Assembly: GCF_001431535.1 (NCBI RefSeq)
Contig: NZ_LDJK01000043.1
Span: 49,374 to 113,373 of the forward strand
Length of the DNA stretch: 64,000 nucleotides
Direction: 5' to 3'
Source: Stenotrophomonas chelatiphaga
GTDB taxonomy: Bacteria > Pseudomonadota > Gammaproteobacteria > Xanthomonadales > Xanthomonadaceae
Below are positions 25,784 through 35,089 of the stretch, one piece after another. Under the pieces are notes generated by a model. The model searched no databases. It had not been told where the DNA came from and saw nothing but the letters and a program-made list of their open reading frames with translations. The number at the start of each line of letters is the position of its first letter. Position 1 is the first letter of the stretch. Made by a program: the position numbers and the translations under genes.

Positions 25784-26793
25784 CCGAACTGGAAAACACC
25801 CCTTCGTCCCCGCCGCCGCTGGGTGGGCCTTCGCCGGTTGCCGGTGACCTGGTCGAACGCGTGGACGCGATCCGCGAAGCGGTCGGCCATGCCTTCATCG
25901 GCCAGCAGGAGGTGCTGGACCAGATCCTGATCGCGCTGTTGGCCGGCGGCCACGTGCTGATCGAAGGCGTGCCGGGACTGGGCAAGACGCTGCTGGTGCG
26001 CGCCTTGGCGCAGGCCCTGGAACTGGACCACGGCCGGGTGCAGTTCACCCCGGACCTGATGCCCAGCGATGTCAGCGGCCACGCGGTGTACGACCCCAAG
26101 AGCGAGAGCTTCAAGATCCGTCGCGGGCCGGTGTTCACCAACCTGCTGCTGGCCGATGAGATCAACCGCGCACCGGCCAAGACCCAGTCCGCGCTGCTGG
26201 AAGTGATGCAGGAGGGGCAGGTCACCATCGAAGGCAAATCGTTCCCGCTGGCGCCGCCGTTCATGGCCCTGGCCACGCAGAACCCGGTTGAACAGGAAGG
26301 GACCTACCCGCTTCCCGAAGCGCAGCTGGATCGCTTCCTGCTGAAGATCATCATCGATTACCCGGCGCTGGAAGAAGAGAAGCGCATGGTCGATGCGGTC
26401 ACCACCGGGCGCAGCGCCAGCGACTTCGACCTGCAACGCGTGCCGCGCGTGCTGAGCGCCGGCGAGGTGGTCGCGCTGCAGCAGGCGACCGCCGCCATCA
26501 CCGTGGATGCCGAAGTGATCGACTACGCGGTGCGCATCGTTGCCGCCACCCGCAAATGGCCGGGGATCGCACTCGGTGCGGGGCCGCGCGGCAGCATCGC
26601 GCTGGTGCGTGCCGCGCGTGCGCAGGCGTTGCTGTCCGGCCGTGATTTCGTCACCCCGGACGACGTGCGCGATATCGCACGCCCGGCCTTGCGCCACCGC
26701 ATCGCGCTGGCCCCGGAGCTGCAGATCGAAGGCCAGGGTGCGGACGACGTGCTGTCGGCGCTGCTGGCCAAGGTGGACGCACCGCGCCGATGA
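25780..26793 (+). CDS. MoxR-family AAA+ ATPase
   Basis: A 337-aa AAA+ protein: Walker A GVPGLGKT at residues 63-70, Walker B LLLADE at about 122-127 followed by INRAPAKTQSALLEVM, sensor region ATQNPVEQEGTYPLPEAQLDRF. MoxR ATPases act as chaperones that mature or insert metals or assemble partner proteins, commonly with DUF58 and VWA-type partners. Here the partner DUF58 gene follows with a four-base overlap. Start fixed by the ATGA overlap with the DUF4350 gene. Confidence 0.93.
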   Translation: MTELENTPSSPPPLGGPSPVAGDLVERVDAIREAVGHAFIGQQEVLDQILIALLAGGHVLIEGVPGLGKTLLVRALAQALELDHGRVQFTPDLMPSDVSGHAVYDPKSESFKIRRGPVFTNLLLADEINRAPAKTQSALLEVMQEGQVTIEGKSFPLAPPFMALATQNPVEQEGTYPLPEAQLDRFLLKIIIDYPALEEEKRMVDAVTTGRSASDFDLQRVPRVLSAGEVVALQQATAAITVDAEVIDYAVRIVAATRKWPGIALGAGPRGSIALVRAARAQALLSGRDFVTPDDVRDIARPALRHRIALAPELQIEGQGADDVLSALLAKVDAPRR

Positions 26794-28088
26794 GGCCTGC
26801 CCTGCCCCTGCTGTGGCTGTTGCTGGCGTGGGCCGGCGTGGGCGGCGTGGTGCTGGCCGGCGGCCTGCCGCGCTGGAGTTGGTGGGCGCTGCTGGCGACG
26901 CTGCTGCTGATCGGGCTGGTCGACCTGCTGCGCGTGCGCCGGCTGCCGTCGCCCCGCGTGCAGCGGCACATGCCGGAGTCGTTGGCGCTGGACGTGCGCC
27001 GCGCGGTGCAGCTGAGCCTGCAGGCCGAGCAACCGATGCGGCTGGAGGTGTTCGACCTGGTGCCGGGTGCATGGCATAGCGAAGGCCTGCCGCGACGGCT
27101 GCGCCTGCGTGCCGGCTTTGCGACCACGCTGGAGTACCACGTGCAGCCGCCGCAGCGGGGCGCGTTCCGCTTCGAAGGTGTGCAACTGCGCCTGCAGTCG
27201 CCGTGGCGGCTGTGGACGCAGCGACGCAGCGTGCCGCCTGCCCTCGAGGTGCGGGTGTTCCCGAACTTCGTGCCGTTGACCCGCTTTGCCTTGTTCAGTG
27301 CCGAACAGGCTTCGCGCATGGTGGGCGCACACCTCAAGCGCCGGCGCGGCGAAGGCACCGATTTCCACCAGATGCGCGAGTACCGCATCGGTGACAGCCT
27401 GCGCCAGATCGACTGGAAGGCCACCTCGCGCGCGCGCCGGCTGGTATCGCGCGAGTACCAGGATGAAAAGAACCAGCAGATGCTGCTGATGCTCGACACC
27501 GGTCGCCGGATGATGGCCAGCGACGGCGGGCTTTCGCACTTCGACCAGGTACTGAACGCCGCGCTGGTGCTGTCCTACCTGGCGCTGCGCCAGGGCGACG
27601 GTGTCGGCCTGCATGCCATTGGTGGCGAGCCGCGCTGGGTGGCGCCCAAGCGCGGCATGGGCACCATCGACGACCTGCTGCGCGCCAGCCATGACCTGCA
27701 GCCACAGCCGGTGGCGACCGACTACCTGGCCGCGGCTACCCGGCTTTCGGTCCTGCAGCGGCGGCGGGCGCTGGTGATGCTGGTGACCAACGTGCGCGAC
27801 GAGGACATCGAAGACCTGCTGGCCGCGGTGAAGCTGCTGCAGCGGCGCCACCTGGTGTGCGTGGCCAGCCTGCGCGAACAGGTGCTGGACCAGGCACTGC
27901 AGCAGCCGGTGCTGGAGCCCACCGATGCCGCCCACGCCGGTGCCGCGGCGATGTACCTGGAACAGCGTGCGCAGGCGCACGATGCGCTGCGCAGCCATGG
28001 CGTGATGGTGCTGGATGTCACCGCCGACGCGCTGCCCGGCGCGCTGGTGGAGCGCTACCTGTCGGTGAAGCGCGACGGCCTGCTGTAA
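26790..28088 (+). CDS. DUF58-domain membrane-anchored protein
   Basis: A 432-aa protein with two N-terminal hydrophobic segments (LLWLLLAWAGVGGVVLAGG and WALLATLLLIGLVDLL), a beta-rich middle, and the DUF58 motif between about residues 183 and 235: GEGTDFHQMREYRIGDSLRQ, IDWKATSRARRLVSREY, then the VWA-like MLLMLDTGRRM. DUF58 proteins are regular partners of MoxR ATPases. It is the last gene of the operon and is followed by palindromic repeats. Confidence 0.9.
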   Translation: MRPALPLLWLLLAWAGVGGVVLAGGLPRWSWWALLATLLLIGLVDLLRVRRLPSPRVQRHMPESLALDVRRAVQLSLQAEQPMRLEVFDLVPGAWHSEGLPRRLRLRAGFATTLEYHVQPPQRGAFRFEGVQLRLQSPWRLWTQRRSVPPALEVRVFPNFVPLTRFALFSAEQASRMVGAHLKRRRGEGTDFHQMREYRIGDSLRQIDWKATSRARRLVSREYQDEKNQQMLLMLDTGRRMMASDGGLSHFDQVLNAALVLSYLALRQGDGVGLHAIGGEPRWVAPKRGMGTIDDLLRASHDLQPQPVATDYLAAATRLSVLQRRRALVMLVTNVRDEDIEDLLAAVKLLQRRHLVCVASLREQVLDQALQQPVLEPTDAAHAGAAAMYLEQRAQAHDALRSHGVMVLDVTADALPGALVERYLSVKRDGLL

Positions 28089-28095
28089 CCGGGTC

Positions 28096-28235
28096 GTGAC
28101 GGCCGCTGGCCGCCCGTACGGTAGTGACGGCCGCTGGCCGTCCATCACGCAATGCCGACCCAAAGCCGCCGGGCATGGCACGGCGCCACCGGATGCCCGC
28201 CCGGCCTTGGCAGGTGACGACCGTTGGTCGTCACC
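28096..28235. repeat. Three GTAG-type palindromic repeats between convergent genes
   Basis: GTGACGGCCGCTGGCCGCCC (28096), GGTAGTGACGGCCGCTGGCC (28120 onward) and GGTGACGACCGTTGGTCG (28213 onward). The first two are the same type as the copies at the end of bioH, the third the GACGACC type of the 15.6-kb cluster. They lie between the 3' ends of the DUF58 gene and the YgiC-like gene. Confidence 0.85.
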
Positions 28236-28243
28236 GCGTGGGG

Positions 28244-29422
28244 TCAGACGTAGATCTGCGTCGGCGCTTCGTCGATGATCGCGTGCGGCACGAAACGCGC
28301 ACTGTCACGGGTGATCGCACTGTCATCTTCGCGGATGCCGATACCGCAGGCCTGGTCGCCGATCACCCAGCTGCCGATCAGCGGATAACCGCCTTCGAAA
28401 CGGGTCAACGGATGCGCTTTCTGCAGGATCGCCGGGCCATCGTAGGGCCCGTCGCTGCGCTGCACGCTGCCATCGGCCAGGTGCATTTCGATGTTGGCGC
28501 CTTCGCGCGAGAACAGCGGCTTGCGGACCCAGCCGGCACCCAGCGTGCGGCCATCATCGAAGTGCGATTCCAGCAGGTTCGGATGCCCGCGATGGCGCTC
28601 CCACAGCAACGGCAGGATGCCCTTGTTGCTCAGCACCGCCTTCCATGCCGGTTCCAGCAACTGCACCCCGGACGCCGGCAGCGCGCGGCCGAATTCCTCA
28701 GCCATCAGGTCTTCCAGGGGATACAGCTTGAACAGCGTGCCGATCACCGTGTCGTCCAGCGCGGTGAAGCGGCCATCTTCGGAAAGCCCGATGTCTTCGA
28801 TGGCGATGCCCTCCCCGTGCAGGTTGGCCTGGGCGGCGCAGTCCCGCAGGTAGTCCACCGTGCCCACGTCTTCCTGCGAACTGCCCACGGCGCTGAAGAA
28901 CAGCGGCGGCGGCAGCCTGGCGGCGAGCTCACCGAAACGCTCCACCAGTGCTTCATGCAGGGCGTTGAACTGGTCGGCGTGCTGCGGCAGGCGACCGGCG
29001 TTGCGCTGGTCTTCCAGCCATTGCCACTGGAAGAAGCTGGCTTCGAACAGCGAGGTCGGGGTGTCGTAGTTCAGTTCGTACAGCTTGGCCGGGCCGCTAC
29101 CGTCATAGGCCAGGTCCAGGCGGCCGTACAGGTGCGGCTGGCGCTGGCGCCAGCTGTCGGCGATCCAGTCGCGGTAATGCGCCGGGATCGCCAGCTTGTC
29201 CATCAGCGCATCGGAGGCCACGACGTCGTCGACCAGGGACAGCGCCATCTGGTGCAGTTCGGCACTGGGGTCTTCGATGTCCTGCTCGATCTGGCGCAGG
29301 GTGAAGGCGTAGTACGCCGTTTCATCCCAGTACGGCTGGCCATCGATGGTGTGGAAGCGGAAGCCGGCTTCTTCGGCACGAGCGCGCCACTGGGCGCGCT
29401 CGGCAATGCGGACACGCTGCAT
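28244..29422 (-). CDS. Glutathionylspermidine synthase-family ATP-grasp protein (YgiC-like)
   Basis: A 392-aa protein of the GSP_synth ATP-grasp family: FHTIDGQPYWDETAYYAF near the N-terminus, KLYELNYDTPTSLFEASFFQW, LSNKGILPLLWERHRGHPNL and WVRKPLFSREGANI. E. coli YgiC/YjfC belong here; they have the synthetase fold but their substrates are not established. It lies 3 bases after the YgiB-like lipoprotein gene, reproducing the ygiB-ygiC order. Cytoplasmic; a peptide or polyamine ligation is inferred from fold only. Confidence 0.9.
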   Translation of the reverse strand: MQRVRIAERAQWRARAEEAGFRFHTIDGQPYWDETAYYAFTLRQIEQDIEDPSAELHQMALSLVDDVVASDALMDKLAIPAHYRDWIADSWRQRQPHLYGRLDLAYDGSGPAKLYELNYDTPTSLFEASFFQWQWLEDQRNAGRLPQHADQFNALHEALVERFGELAARLPPPLFFSAVGSSQEDVGTVDYLRDCAAQANLHGEGIAIEDIGLSEDGRFTALDDTVIGTLFKLYPLEDLMAEEFGRALPASGVQLLEPAWKAVLSNKGILPLLWERHRGHPNLLESHFDDGRTLGAGWVRKPLFSREGANIEMHLADGSVQRSDGPYDGPAILQKAHPLTRFEGGYPLIGSWVIGDQACGIGIREDDSAITRDSARFVPHAIIDEAPTQIYV

Positions 29423-29425
29423 CGA

Positions 29426-29998
29426 TCAGCCGCCGAAGCTGCCGCCGCTACGGCGCGCGCTGGTGCTGCCGAAGCCGGCGCGGCTGGCGGTGGTGGCGCG
29501 GTTCGGCACGTTGCTGACCGGGGCCAGGCCGGCCTTGCCGGCGCCGATGCCGCTGGCGGTGTTCAGGCCACCGCTGCCACCCGGGGCCGAGCGCGCCCAA
29601 CCGGCGTTCTTGTCCTGGTAGGCCGGGCTGGCGGCCGGCGGCTGCTGGGCCAGGCCCGCACGTCCGCTGTTCATCATCTGCGACATGAAGAAGCCCATCA
29701 TCATCGGCCCGATGAACGAGGTGCCTGCCGAGGTGCGCTGTTCCACGCATTCTTCCGGCTTGTAATCGGCTTCGCAGGCCGCCTTGTCGGCGTACTTCGG
29801 CGCGGCATCGGCAGACTGCCGCTGCGCTTCGGCAAAGGCATTGCGGCACGACGACGGATCGCCGGTGGCCTCGGTGCAGGCCTGCACGGAGGTATACAGC
29901 CCTTCCTGCACCTGCACCTGTTCGTCCTTCTGGCAGGCGGTGAACAGCAGCGGTGCGGCGCTCATCAACAGCAGCGCGGTGGTGCGGGAACGTTTCAT
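29426..29998 (-). CDS. YgiB-like (DUF1190) lipoprotein
   Basis: A 190-aa protein with a lipoprotein signal (LLLMSAAPLLFTAC, Cys about 22). The mature N-terminal half carries DUF1190 features including paired cysteines (QACTEATGDPSSC, AACEADYKPEEC), then a Met-rich FIGPMMMGFFMSQMM segment and a Gly/Ser/Arg-rich tail. ATG 29998 chosen because the lipobox then falls at the usual distance. First gene of a two-gene unit with the YgiC-like gene. Function unknown. Confidence 0.88.
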   Translation of the reverse strand: MKRSRTTALLLMSAAPLLFTACQKDEQVQVQEGLYTSVQACTEATGDPSSCRNAFAEAQRQSADAAPKYADKAACEADYKPEECVEQRTSAGTSFIGPMMMGFFMSQMMNSGRAGLAQQPPAASPAYQDKNAGWARSAPGGSGGLNTASGIGAGKAGLAPVSNVPNRATTASRAGFGSTSARRSGGSFGG

Positions 29999-30221
29999 GG
30001 CCTCATGCCTCATGCGGATCAACCCACCAATAATGCCGCATCAGCGCCTGCAACCAAAGTCGGCAAAGCAACAACATGAACGATGGGGTCAGGTTCCAGC
30101 CATCGGGAAAAATGCGCGGCCCCCCCGGCCCGACGGTCCGGGTGGTTGCAGCAGCAACCGAGATCTTCCGGCATGATCGCCAGACACCCACGTCGTACGG
30201 CCCGCCCGTTCCTGCCAGCCC

Positions 30222-32057
30222 ATGCCTGAGTACCGTTCCCGCACCTCCACCGCCGGCCGCAACATGGCCGGCGCCCGCGCCCTGTGGCGTGCCACCGGCA
30301 TGAAGGACGGCGACTTCCACAAGCCGATCATCGCCATCGCCAACTCCTTCACCCAGTTCGTGCCCGGGCACGTGCACCTGAAGGACCTTGGCCAGCTGGT
30401 TGCACGCGAAATCGAACAGGCCGGCGGCGTGGCCAAGGAGTTCAACACCATCGCGGTGGATGACGGCATCGCCATGGGCCACGACGGCATGCTGTATTCA
30501 CTGCCGAGCCGCGAAATCATCGCCGACTCGGTGGAGTACATGGTCAACGCGCACTGCGCCGATGCCATCGTCTGCATTTCAAACTGCGACAAGATCACCC
30601 CCGGCATGCTGATGGCCGCATTGCGCCTGGACATCCCGGTGATCTTCGTGTCGGGCGGCCCGATGGAAGCGGGCAAGACCAAGCTGTCCGAGCACAAGCT
30701 GGACCTGGTGGATGCGATGGTGATCGCCGCCGATGACAGCGCCTCCGATGAAAAGGTCGCCGAGTACGAGCGCAGCGCCTGCCCCACCTGTGGTTCGTGT
30801 TCGGGCATGTTCACCGCCAATTCGATGAACTGTCTGACCGAAGCGCTGGGTTTGTCACTGCCGGGCAACGGCACCACGCTGGCAACCCACGCCGACCGCG
30901 AGATGTTGTTCCGCCGCGCCGGCCGGGTGATCGTGGAGCTGTGCCACCGCTGGTATGGCGGCGAAGACCCGCGCGCCTTGCCGAGCGGCATCGCCACCGC
31001 GGCCGCGTTCGGCAACGCGATGACGCTGGATATCGCCATGGGCGGCTCGACCAACACCATCCTGCACCTGCTGGCGGCCGCGCAGGAAGGCGGCGTGGAC
31101 TTCGACCTGACCCACATCGATGCGCTGTCGCGGCGCGTGCCGCAGCTGTGCAAAGTGGCGCCGAACACGCCGCAATACCACATCGAAGACGTGCACCGTG
31201 CCGGCGGGGTGTTCGGCATCCTCGGCGAACTGGACCGTGCCGGGCTGCTGGATACCTCGGTGCCGACCGTGCACAGCCCGTCGCTGGCCGACGCGTTGAA
31301 GCGCTGGGATGCCACGCTCACCGATGATGCGAAGGTGCATGAGTTCTTTGCCGCCGGCCCGGCCGGCATCCCCACCCAGGTGGCTTTCAGCCAGGCCACG
31401 CGGTGGCCGTCGCTGGACCTGGACCGTGCCGAAGGCTGCATCCGTTCGCTGCAGCATGCCTATTCGCTGGAAGGCGGGCTGGCGGTGCTGCGCGGCAACC
31501 TGGCGGTGGACGGCTGCGTGGTGAAGACCGCCGGCGTGGACGAGTCCATCCATGTGTTCGAGGGCAATGCGCGCGTATTCGAAAGCCAGGACGCGGCGGT
31601 GGCCGGCATCCTTGCCGATCAGGTGAAGCCGGGCGACGTGGTGGTGATCCGCTACGAAGGGCCGAAGGGCGGGCCGGGCATGCAGGAGATGCTGTACCCG
31701 ACCAGCTACCTGAAGTCCAAGGGACTGGGCAAGCAATGCGCGCTGCTTACCGACGGCCGTTTCTCCGGCGGCACCTCAGGGCTGTCGATCGGCCACGTGT
31801 CGCCTGAAGCCGCCAGCGGCGGCGTGATCGGCCTGGTCCACGACGGCGACCGCATCCGCATCGACATCCCCGCCCGCGGCATCACCCTGCTGGTGGACGA
31901 CGCCACCCTGGCCGAGCGTCGCGCCGCCGCCGATGCACGCGGCTGGAAGCCGCTGGAAGCACGCCCGCGCAAGGTCACCAGCGCGCTGAAGGCCTACGCC
32001 CTGCTGGCGACCAGCGCCGACAAGGGCGCCGTCCGCAACACCGCCCTGCTCGACTGA
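30222..32057 (+). CDS. ilvD: Dihydroxy-acid dehydratase IlvD
   Basis: A 611-aa protein, normal length for IlvD. Fe-S cluster cysteines lie in [12 protein letters not shown] and [18 protein letters not shown], and the C-terminal signature is [21 protein letters not shown]. IlvD dehydrates 2,3-dihydroxy-isovalerate and -methylvalerate to the keto acids of valine and isoleucine synthesis. It stands alone, 223 bases from the divergent ygiB-like gene; a short hairpin GGTTGC/GCAACC lies upstream but has no leader-peptide or attenuator features. Confidence 0.97.
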   Translation: MPEYRSRTSTAGRNMAGARALWRATGMKDGDFHKPIIAIANSFTQFVPGHVHLKDLGQLVAREIEQAGGVAKEFNTIAVDDGIAMGHDGMLYSLPSREIIADSVEYMVNAHCADAIVCISNCDKITPGMLMAALRLDIPVIFVSGGPMEAGKTKLSEHKLDLVDAMVIAADDSASDEKVAEYERSACPTCGSCSGMFTANSMNCLTEALGLSLPGNGTTLATHADREMLFRRAGRVIVELCHRWYGGEDPRALPSGIATAAAFGNAMTLDIAMGGSTNTILHLLAAAQEGGVDFDLTHIDALSRRVPQLCKVAPNTPQYHIEDVHRAGGVFGILGELDRAGLLDTSVPTVHSPSLADALKRWDATLTDDAKVHEFFAAGPAGIPTQVAFSQATRWPSLDLDRAEGCIRSLQHAYSLEGGLAVLRGNLAVDGCVVKTAGVDESIHVFEGNARVFESQDAAVAGILADQVKPGDVVVIRYEGPKGGPGMQEMLYPTSYLKSKGLGKQCALLTDGRFSGGTSGLSIGHVSPEAASGGVIGLVHDGDRIRIDIPARGITLLVDDATLAERRAAADARGWKPLEARPRKVTSALKAYALLATSADKGAVRNTALLD

Positions 32058-32105
32058 CGAAGAGGGGTCTGCACGGTAGCGCCGAAGGCAGCGGCAGGCA
32101 CAAGC

Positions 32106-32130
32106 GTGACGGTCAGCGGCCGTCACTACC
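32106..32130. repeat. GTAG-type palindromic repeat after ilvD
   Basis: One unit with core GACGGTCAGCGGCCGTC ending ACTACC. It is flanked by partial GGTAGCGCCGA-type sequences at 32075 and 32140, between the convergent ends of ilvD and the permease gene. Confidence 0.75.
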
Positions 32131-32174
32131 GATACCCGCGGTAGCGCCGAGCCTTGGGGCATTTCGCCCCCCTT

Positions 32175-33401
32175 CTACCGCCCCTGCCTGGCACCACGCC
32201 AGGCAGGAACAAATGCCGCGATCTGCCCAAGCAGAACAACCGCAAGTGCTGCCGCCAGCAGATAGGCCGGACCCAGTCGTGCCACCTCGTAGTGTCTGGC
32301 AACCAGCAGGTTGATGCCCATGGCTGCGGTCGTCCCGATCAACGTGCTTACCGCCGCCAGCATCAGGTTTTCGACCAGGAAATACACCATGACATCCACC
32401 CTTCGCGCCCCAAGTGCACGCCTTATGGCTATCTGCGCATAGCGTCGGCGAACCCAGAAGCTGGACAGCCCATAGACGCCGATGGCGGTCACCAGGAGCA
32501 GGGCGAGCGTGGCACTCAGGAAAACGACGGCCATGATCTGGTCATGGCGGAGGTAGTCCGAACGCAGCTCCCCGAAGGTGGTGCTGCTCACGATGCTGCG
32601 CGTAGGATCGAGCTGGAACAACACCTCCCGCGCTTTGTTCACGCCAATGCCCGCTACGCCCGTCGACTCGCGGATCGCGTACATGACCCGGTTCGTATCA
32701 GGAACAAGCGGCAGCATCAGGGACAGGCCGTCATCTTCGTGATTGCGGAGCACAGGCCTGGACAGCCTTCTGACAACGCCGACCACGCGCACCGGGTACC
32801 GTGCGTCGGCATAGATGAACCTGCCGATCGCACTACTGCCAGGAAAAATGCGCCTCGCCACTGCTTCGGACAAAACAGCTTCGCCTGCGCTGTGCAGCCC
32901 TGCATAGCCATCTTTGGAACGCATGGCGACAAACGCATCAGGCGAAAGATCCCGTCCGGCGATCAGTTCCAGCCCCAGTAGACGCACCGCTGGAGCAGAG
33001 ACCGCATACACCGAAGGCTCCACCTCGGTTATGCCTTCGATCTGGTCCCCTTCAATGGGTCTGTCCGTGAAGCCAGCTGTCCAGTTCCGTCCTGACAACG
33101 GAAGCGACCCAACTGCCACGACATCGCTCACACCGGGCGTACGGTGCAGGGTTTCAACGTCCGTCGCTATGGCGGCGGAGGGGTTCCTGGCGGGATCTCC
33201 AATGAACTCCGCCTCGACGACCAGCAGGCCGTTCTCCTGCATTCCCGTATCCAGACCCAACGTGGACAGTCTGTCCATCAGAAGAGACGTCAGGTTGGCC
33301 ACGCACGCCGTGGCAACCATCATCTGCATGGAGAGGACAAGCGCCGTGATCCGGTTGCGCCTCAGCGATCTTGCGATCAACGGAATCTGACTGAATATCA
33401 T
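32175..33401 (-). CDS. FtsX/MacB-type ABC transporter permease
   Basis: A 408-aa protein with the MacB-type layout: one N-terminal helix (after SLRRNRITALVLSMQMM), a periplasmic domain of about 240 residues, then three C-terminal helices with the FtsX-family loop YAQIAIRRALGARRVDVM. It overlaps the upstream permease gene by 4 bases. Such permeases need an ATPase and a periplasmic adaptor, neither of which is encoded here. Substrate unknown; efflux or envelope-stress functions are typical of the family. Confidence 0.85.
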   Translation of the reverse strand: MIFSQIPLIARSLRRNRITALVLSMQMMVATACVANLTSLLMDRLSTLGLDTGMQENGLLVVEAEFIGDPARNPSAAIATDVETLHRTPGVSDVVAVGSLPLSGRNWTAGFTDRPIEGDQIEGITEVEPSVYAVSAPAVRLLGLELIAGRDLSPDAFVAMRSKDGYAGLHSAGEAVLSEAVARRIFPGSSAIGRFIYADARYPVRVVGVVRRLSRPVLRNHEDDGLSLMLPLVPDTNRVMYAIRESTGVAGIGVNKAREVLFQLDPTRSIVSSTTFGELRSDYLRHDQIMAVVFLSATLALLLVTAIGVYGLSSFWVRRRYAQIAIRRALGARRVDVMVYFLVENLMLAAVSTLIGTTAAMGINLLVARHYEVARLGPAYLLAAALAVVLLGQIAAFVPAWRGARQGR

Positions 33402-34708
33402 TCGGCGACACTTATCTGCATGGCCACGCGTCCGGAAAGCGTACGCAGCGCGGGGGGCAGTGCCGCCACTAGACTTGAGACCAGCGCGAGCACCAACGTG
33501 GCCATCATCAGGCCGGGATGCAGATGCACGAGGGCCGCGTAGTCTTCGGGCTGGCGGCGAACCAGCGCAGTACCCAATTGGGCGACAAGCAACCCGATGA
33601 GTCCACCGCAGGCCCCAATGATCGCCGCCTCGCTCAGTAGTTGGCCGATGATGTCGATTCGCCGCGCGCCCAAGGCGCGGCGAATGGCAATTTCATGGCT
33701 CCTGCCAAGGAAGCGGGCGAGAATCAGGGCGCTCATGTTGAGCAGACACACCGCAAGGAACGCGATGCATAGCGCAAGCTGCAACCTGACCTCATCCGGC
33801 ACGATCTGCTGTTCGTTGAGGTACTCGTGCAGGCTCGGCAGACGCGGCGTGACGTATCGTTCAAAGCGACCCACGTCAACCTGGGCTTGCACGTAGTGCT
33901 CCAGGAAGCGCATGTATGCCGCTTTCTGGGTACCGTCGCCAAGCTCGACCCAGTATTGGAGCCACGAGGATCGGGGATCCTCCAGCCTGTTTCCCGTGCC
34001 CGCGTCCGACCAGGAAAACAGGCTGCTTGTAACCTCCAGGTCGAGGTCCATCGTCAAACCCAGAGGAATGAAGAACTCCTCTGAGCCTTTGAAGACCTCC
34101 TGCTGGAGATCGGTGTGAAAACGGGGCCCCGGCTTCCAGTCCTCGGCGATACCAATCACCGTAAACGAGCGCCCGCCCAGCCTGACGGTGTTACCCACCT
34201 GTCTCTCACCAAGACCGACCCGCGCGGCCAACGAGCGGCTCAGCACCACCACGCGCGCGCGACGCTCCTGTTCGCCTTGAGTCCACGGGCGGCCGGCCAC
34301 CATGGCTATCCCGAACATCTCGAAAACGCTGGCAGTGGCGTACTGCCCTCTCGCGTGAAAGGGTCGGGGTACACCCATCTGGCTGTCGACGAGCAGCTTG
34401 CCGGAGGCAAGCGCCACCTGTTGGGAAGCGGGGCCCAGCTTGAGCAACGCTTGTGCATCCGGCCATGCCATGGCCATTCGTGGATCGCGTCCAGCGCGGA
34501 CAGGATATGACGCCGGCAGAGGATCCAGGACTGGATGGAAAAGATGGTTGCTACGCCCTGGCAACGGATCCCATGTCATTGCGTCGACGACGGTCAGCAT
34601 CGTCATGCTGGCCCCGACACCCAGGCCCAGTGCGAGCATCAACGCAATGCTCATGCCTTTGGTTGCCAGCAGGCGCCTGTACGCCAAGCTGAAGTAGTAA
34701 GCGATCAC
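33398..34708 (-). CDS. FtsX/MacB-type ABC transporter permease
   Basis: About 436 aa from the GTG at 34708. I prefer that start because family members begin with an xxYYxxLAxRxL segment, here IAYYFSLAYRRLLATKG, followed by ALMLALGLGVGASMTMLTVVDAM; an in-frame TTG at 34816 would add 36 residues of unusual composition. A large periplasmic domain is followed by three C-terminal helices with HEIAIRRALGARRIDII. It pairs with the next permease, probably as a heterodimer. No ATP-binding subunit or adaptor gene is adjacent. Confidence 0.82.
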   Translation of the reverse strand: MIAYYFSLAYRRLLATKGMSIALMLALGLGVGASMTMLTVVDAMTWDPLPGRSNHLFHPVLDPLPASYPVRAGRDPRMAMAWPDAQALLKLGPASQQVALASGKLLVDSQMGVPRPFHARGQYATASVFEMFGIAMVAGRPWTQGEQERRARVVVLSRSLAARVGLGERQVGNTVRLGGRSFTVIGIAEDWKPGPRFHTDLQQEVFKGSEEFFIPLGLTMDLDLEVTSSLFSWSDAGTGNRLEDPRSSWLQYWVELGDGTQKAAYMRFLEHYVQAQVDVGRFERYVTPRLPSLHEYLNEQQIVPDEVRLQLALCIAFLAVCLLNMSALILARFLGRSHEIAIRRALGARRIDIIGQLLSEAAIIGACGGLIGLLVAQLGTALVRRQPEDYAALVHLHPGLMMATLVLALVSSLVAALPPALRTLSGRVAMQISVAE

Positions 34709-34825
34709 GATTGCCGCCAGTAGGTCAGTGAAGAAGGGTCGCAGCCGCAGGCACCACGTCCACCGGTTCCACTGAGAGCCAAGCGGTACTGTTTTGTACC
34801 CGGTCCCGGGCTTCAATGAGGTGCA

Positions 34826-35044
34826 TCAAACCCAGAATCCATGGCTTCCCCGATCCATGCCGTGGTGACACCAGATACGCTCCTGCTCAACGTCCGCGGC
34901 CATTAATCCCCGCTCCTCGAGACAATCGCAAGCGTGTTGCTGTGGATCACACAGCAAGGCATTTTCGGCTTTGATTTCGCTGTCTTGATCCACACCGGGA
35001 TGCGGCGAAAGGTCGCCGTCGACCTTTGACTGGCGGGGCTCCAT
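34826..35044 (-). CDS. Possible small Cys/His-containing ORF upstream of the permeases
   Basis: A 72-codon open frame (from ATG 35044, or a GTG at 35074) on the same strand as the permeases, 117 bases before their likely start. It has four cysteines and C-terminal CHHGMDRGSHGFWV. Against it: no ribosome site, third-position GC clearly below that of nearby genes, and no recognised family. It may be noncoding leader sequence; listed because the neighbouring transporter lacks known partners. Confidence 0.2.
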   Translation of the reverse strand: MEPRQSKVDGDLSPHPGVDQDSEIKAENALLCDPQQHACDCLEERGLMAADVEQERIWCHHGMDRGSHGFWV

Positions 35045-35089
35045 CTCGAACACTAGGACCCTGCTCGAGACCACTTCGCGGAGACTGCT

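Noticed and set aside
28124..30079. A 651-codon open frame antisense to the YgiC/YgiB-like pair
   Set aside because: It starts in a palindromic repeat and covers two recognised genes; composition is that of a shadow frame.
30144..30159. Hairpin before ilvD as an attenuator
   Set aside because: Only a 6-bp stem with no T-tract, no leader peptide rich in branched-chain codons and no alternative fold.
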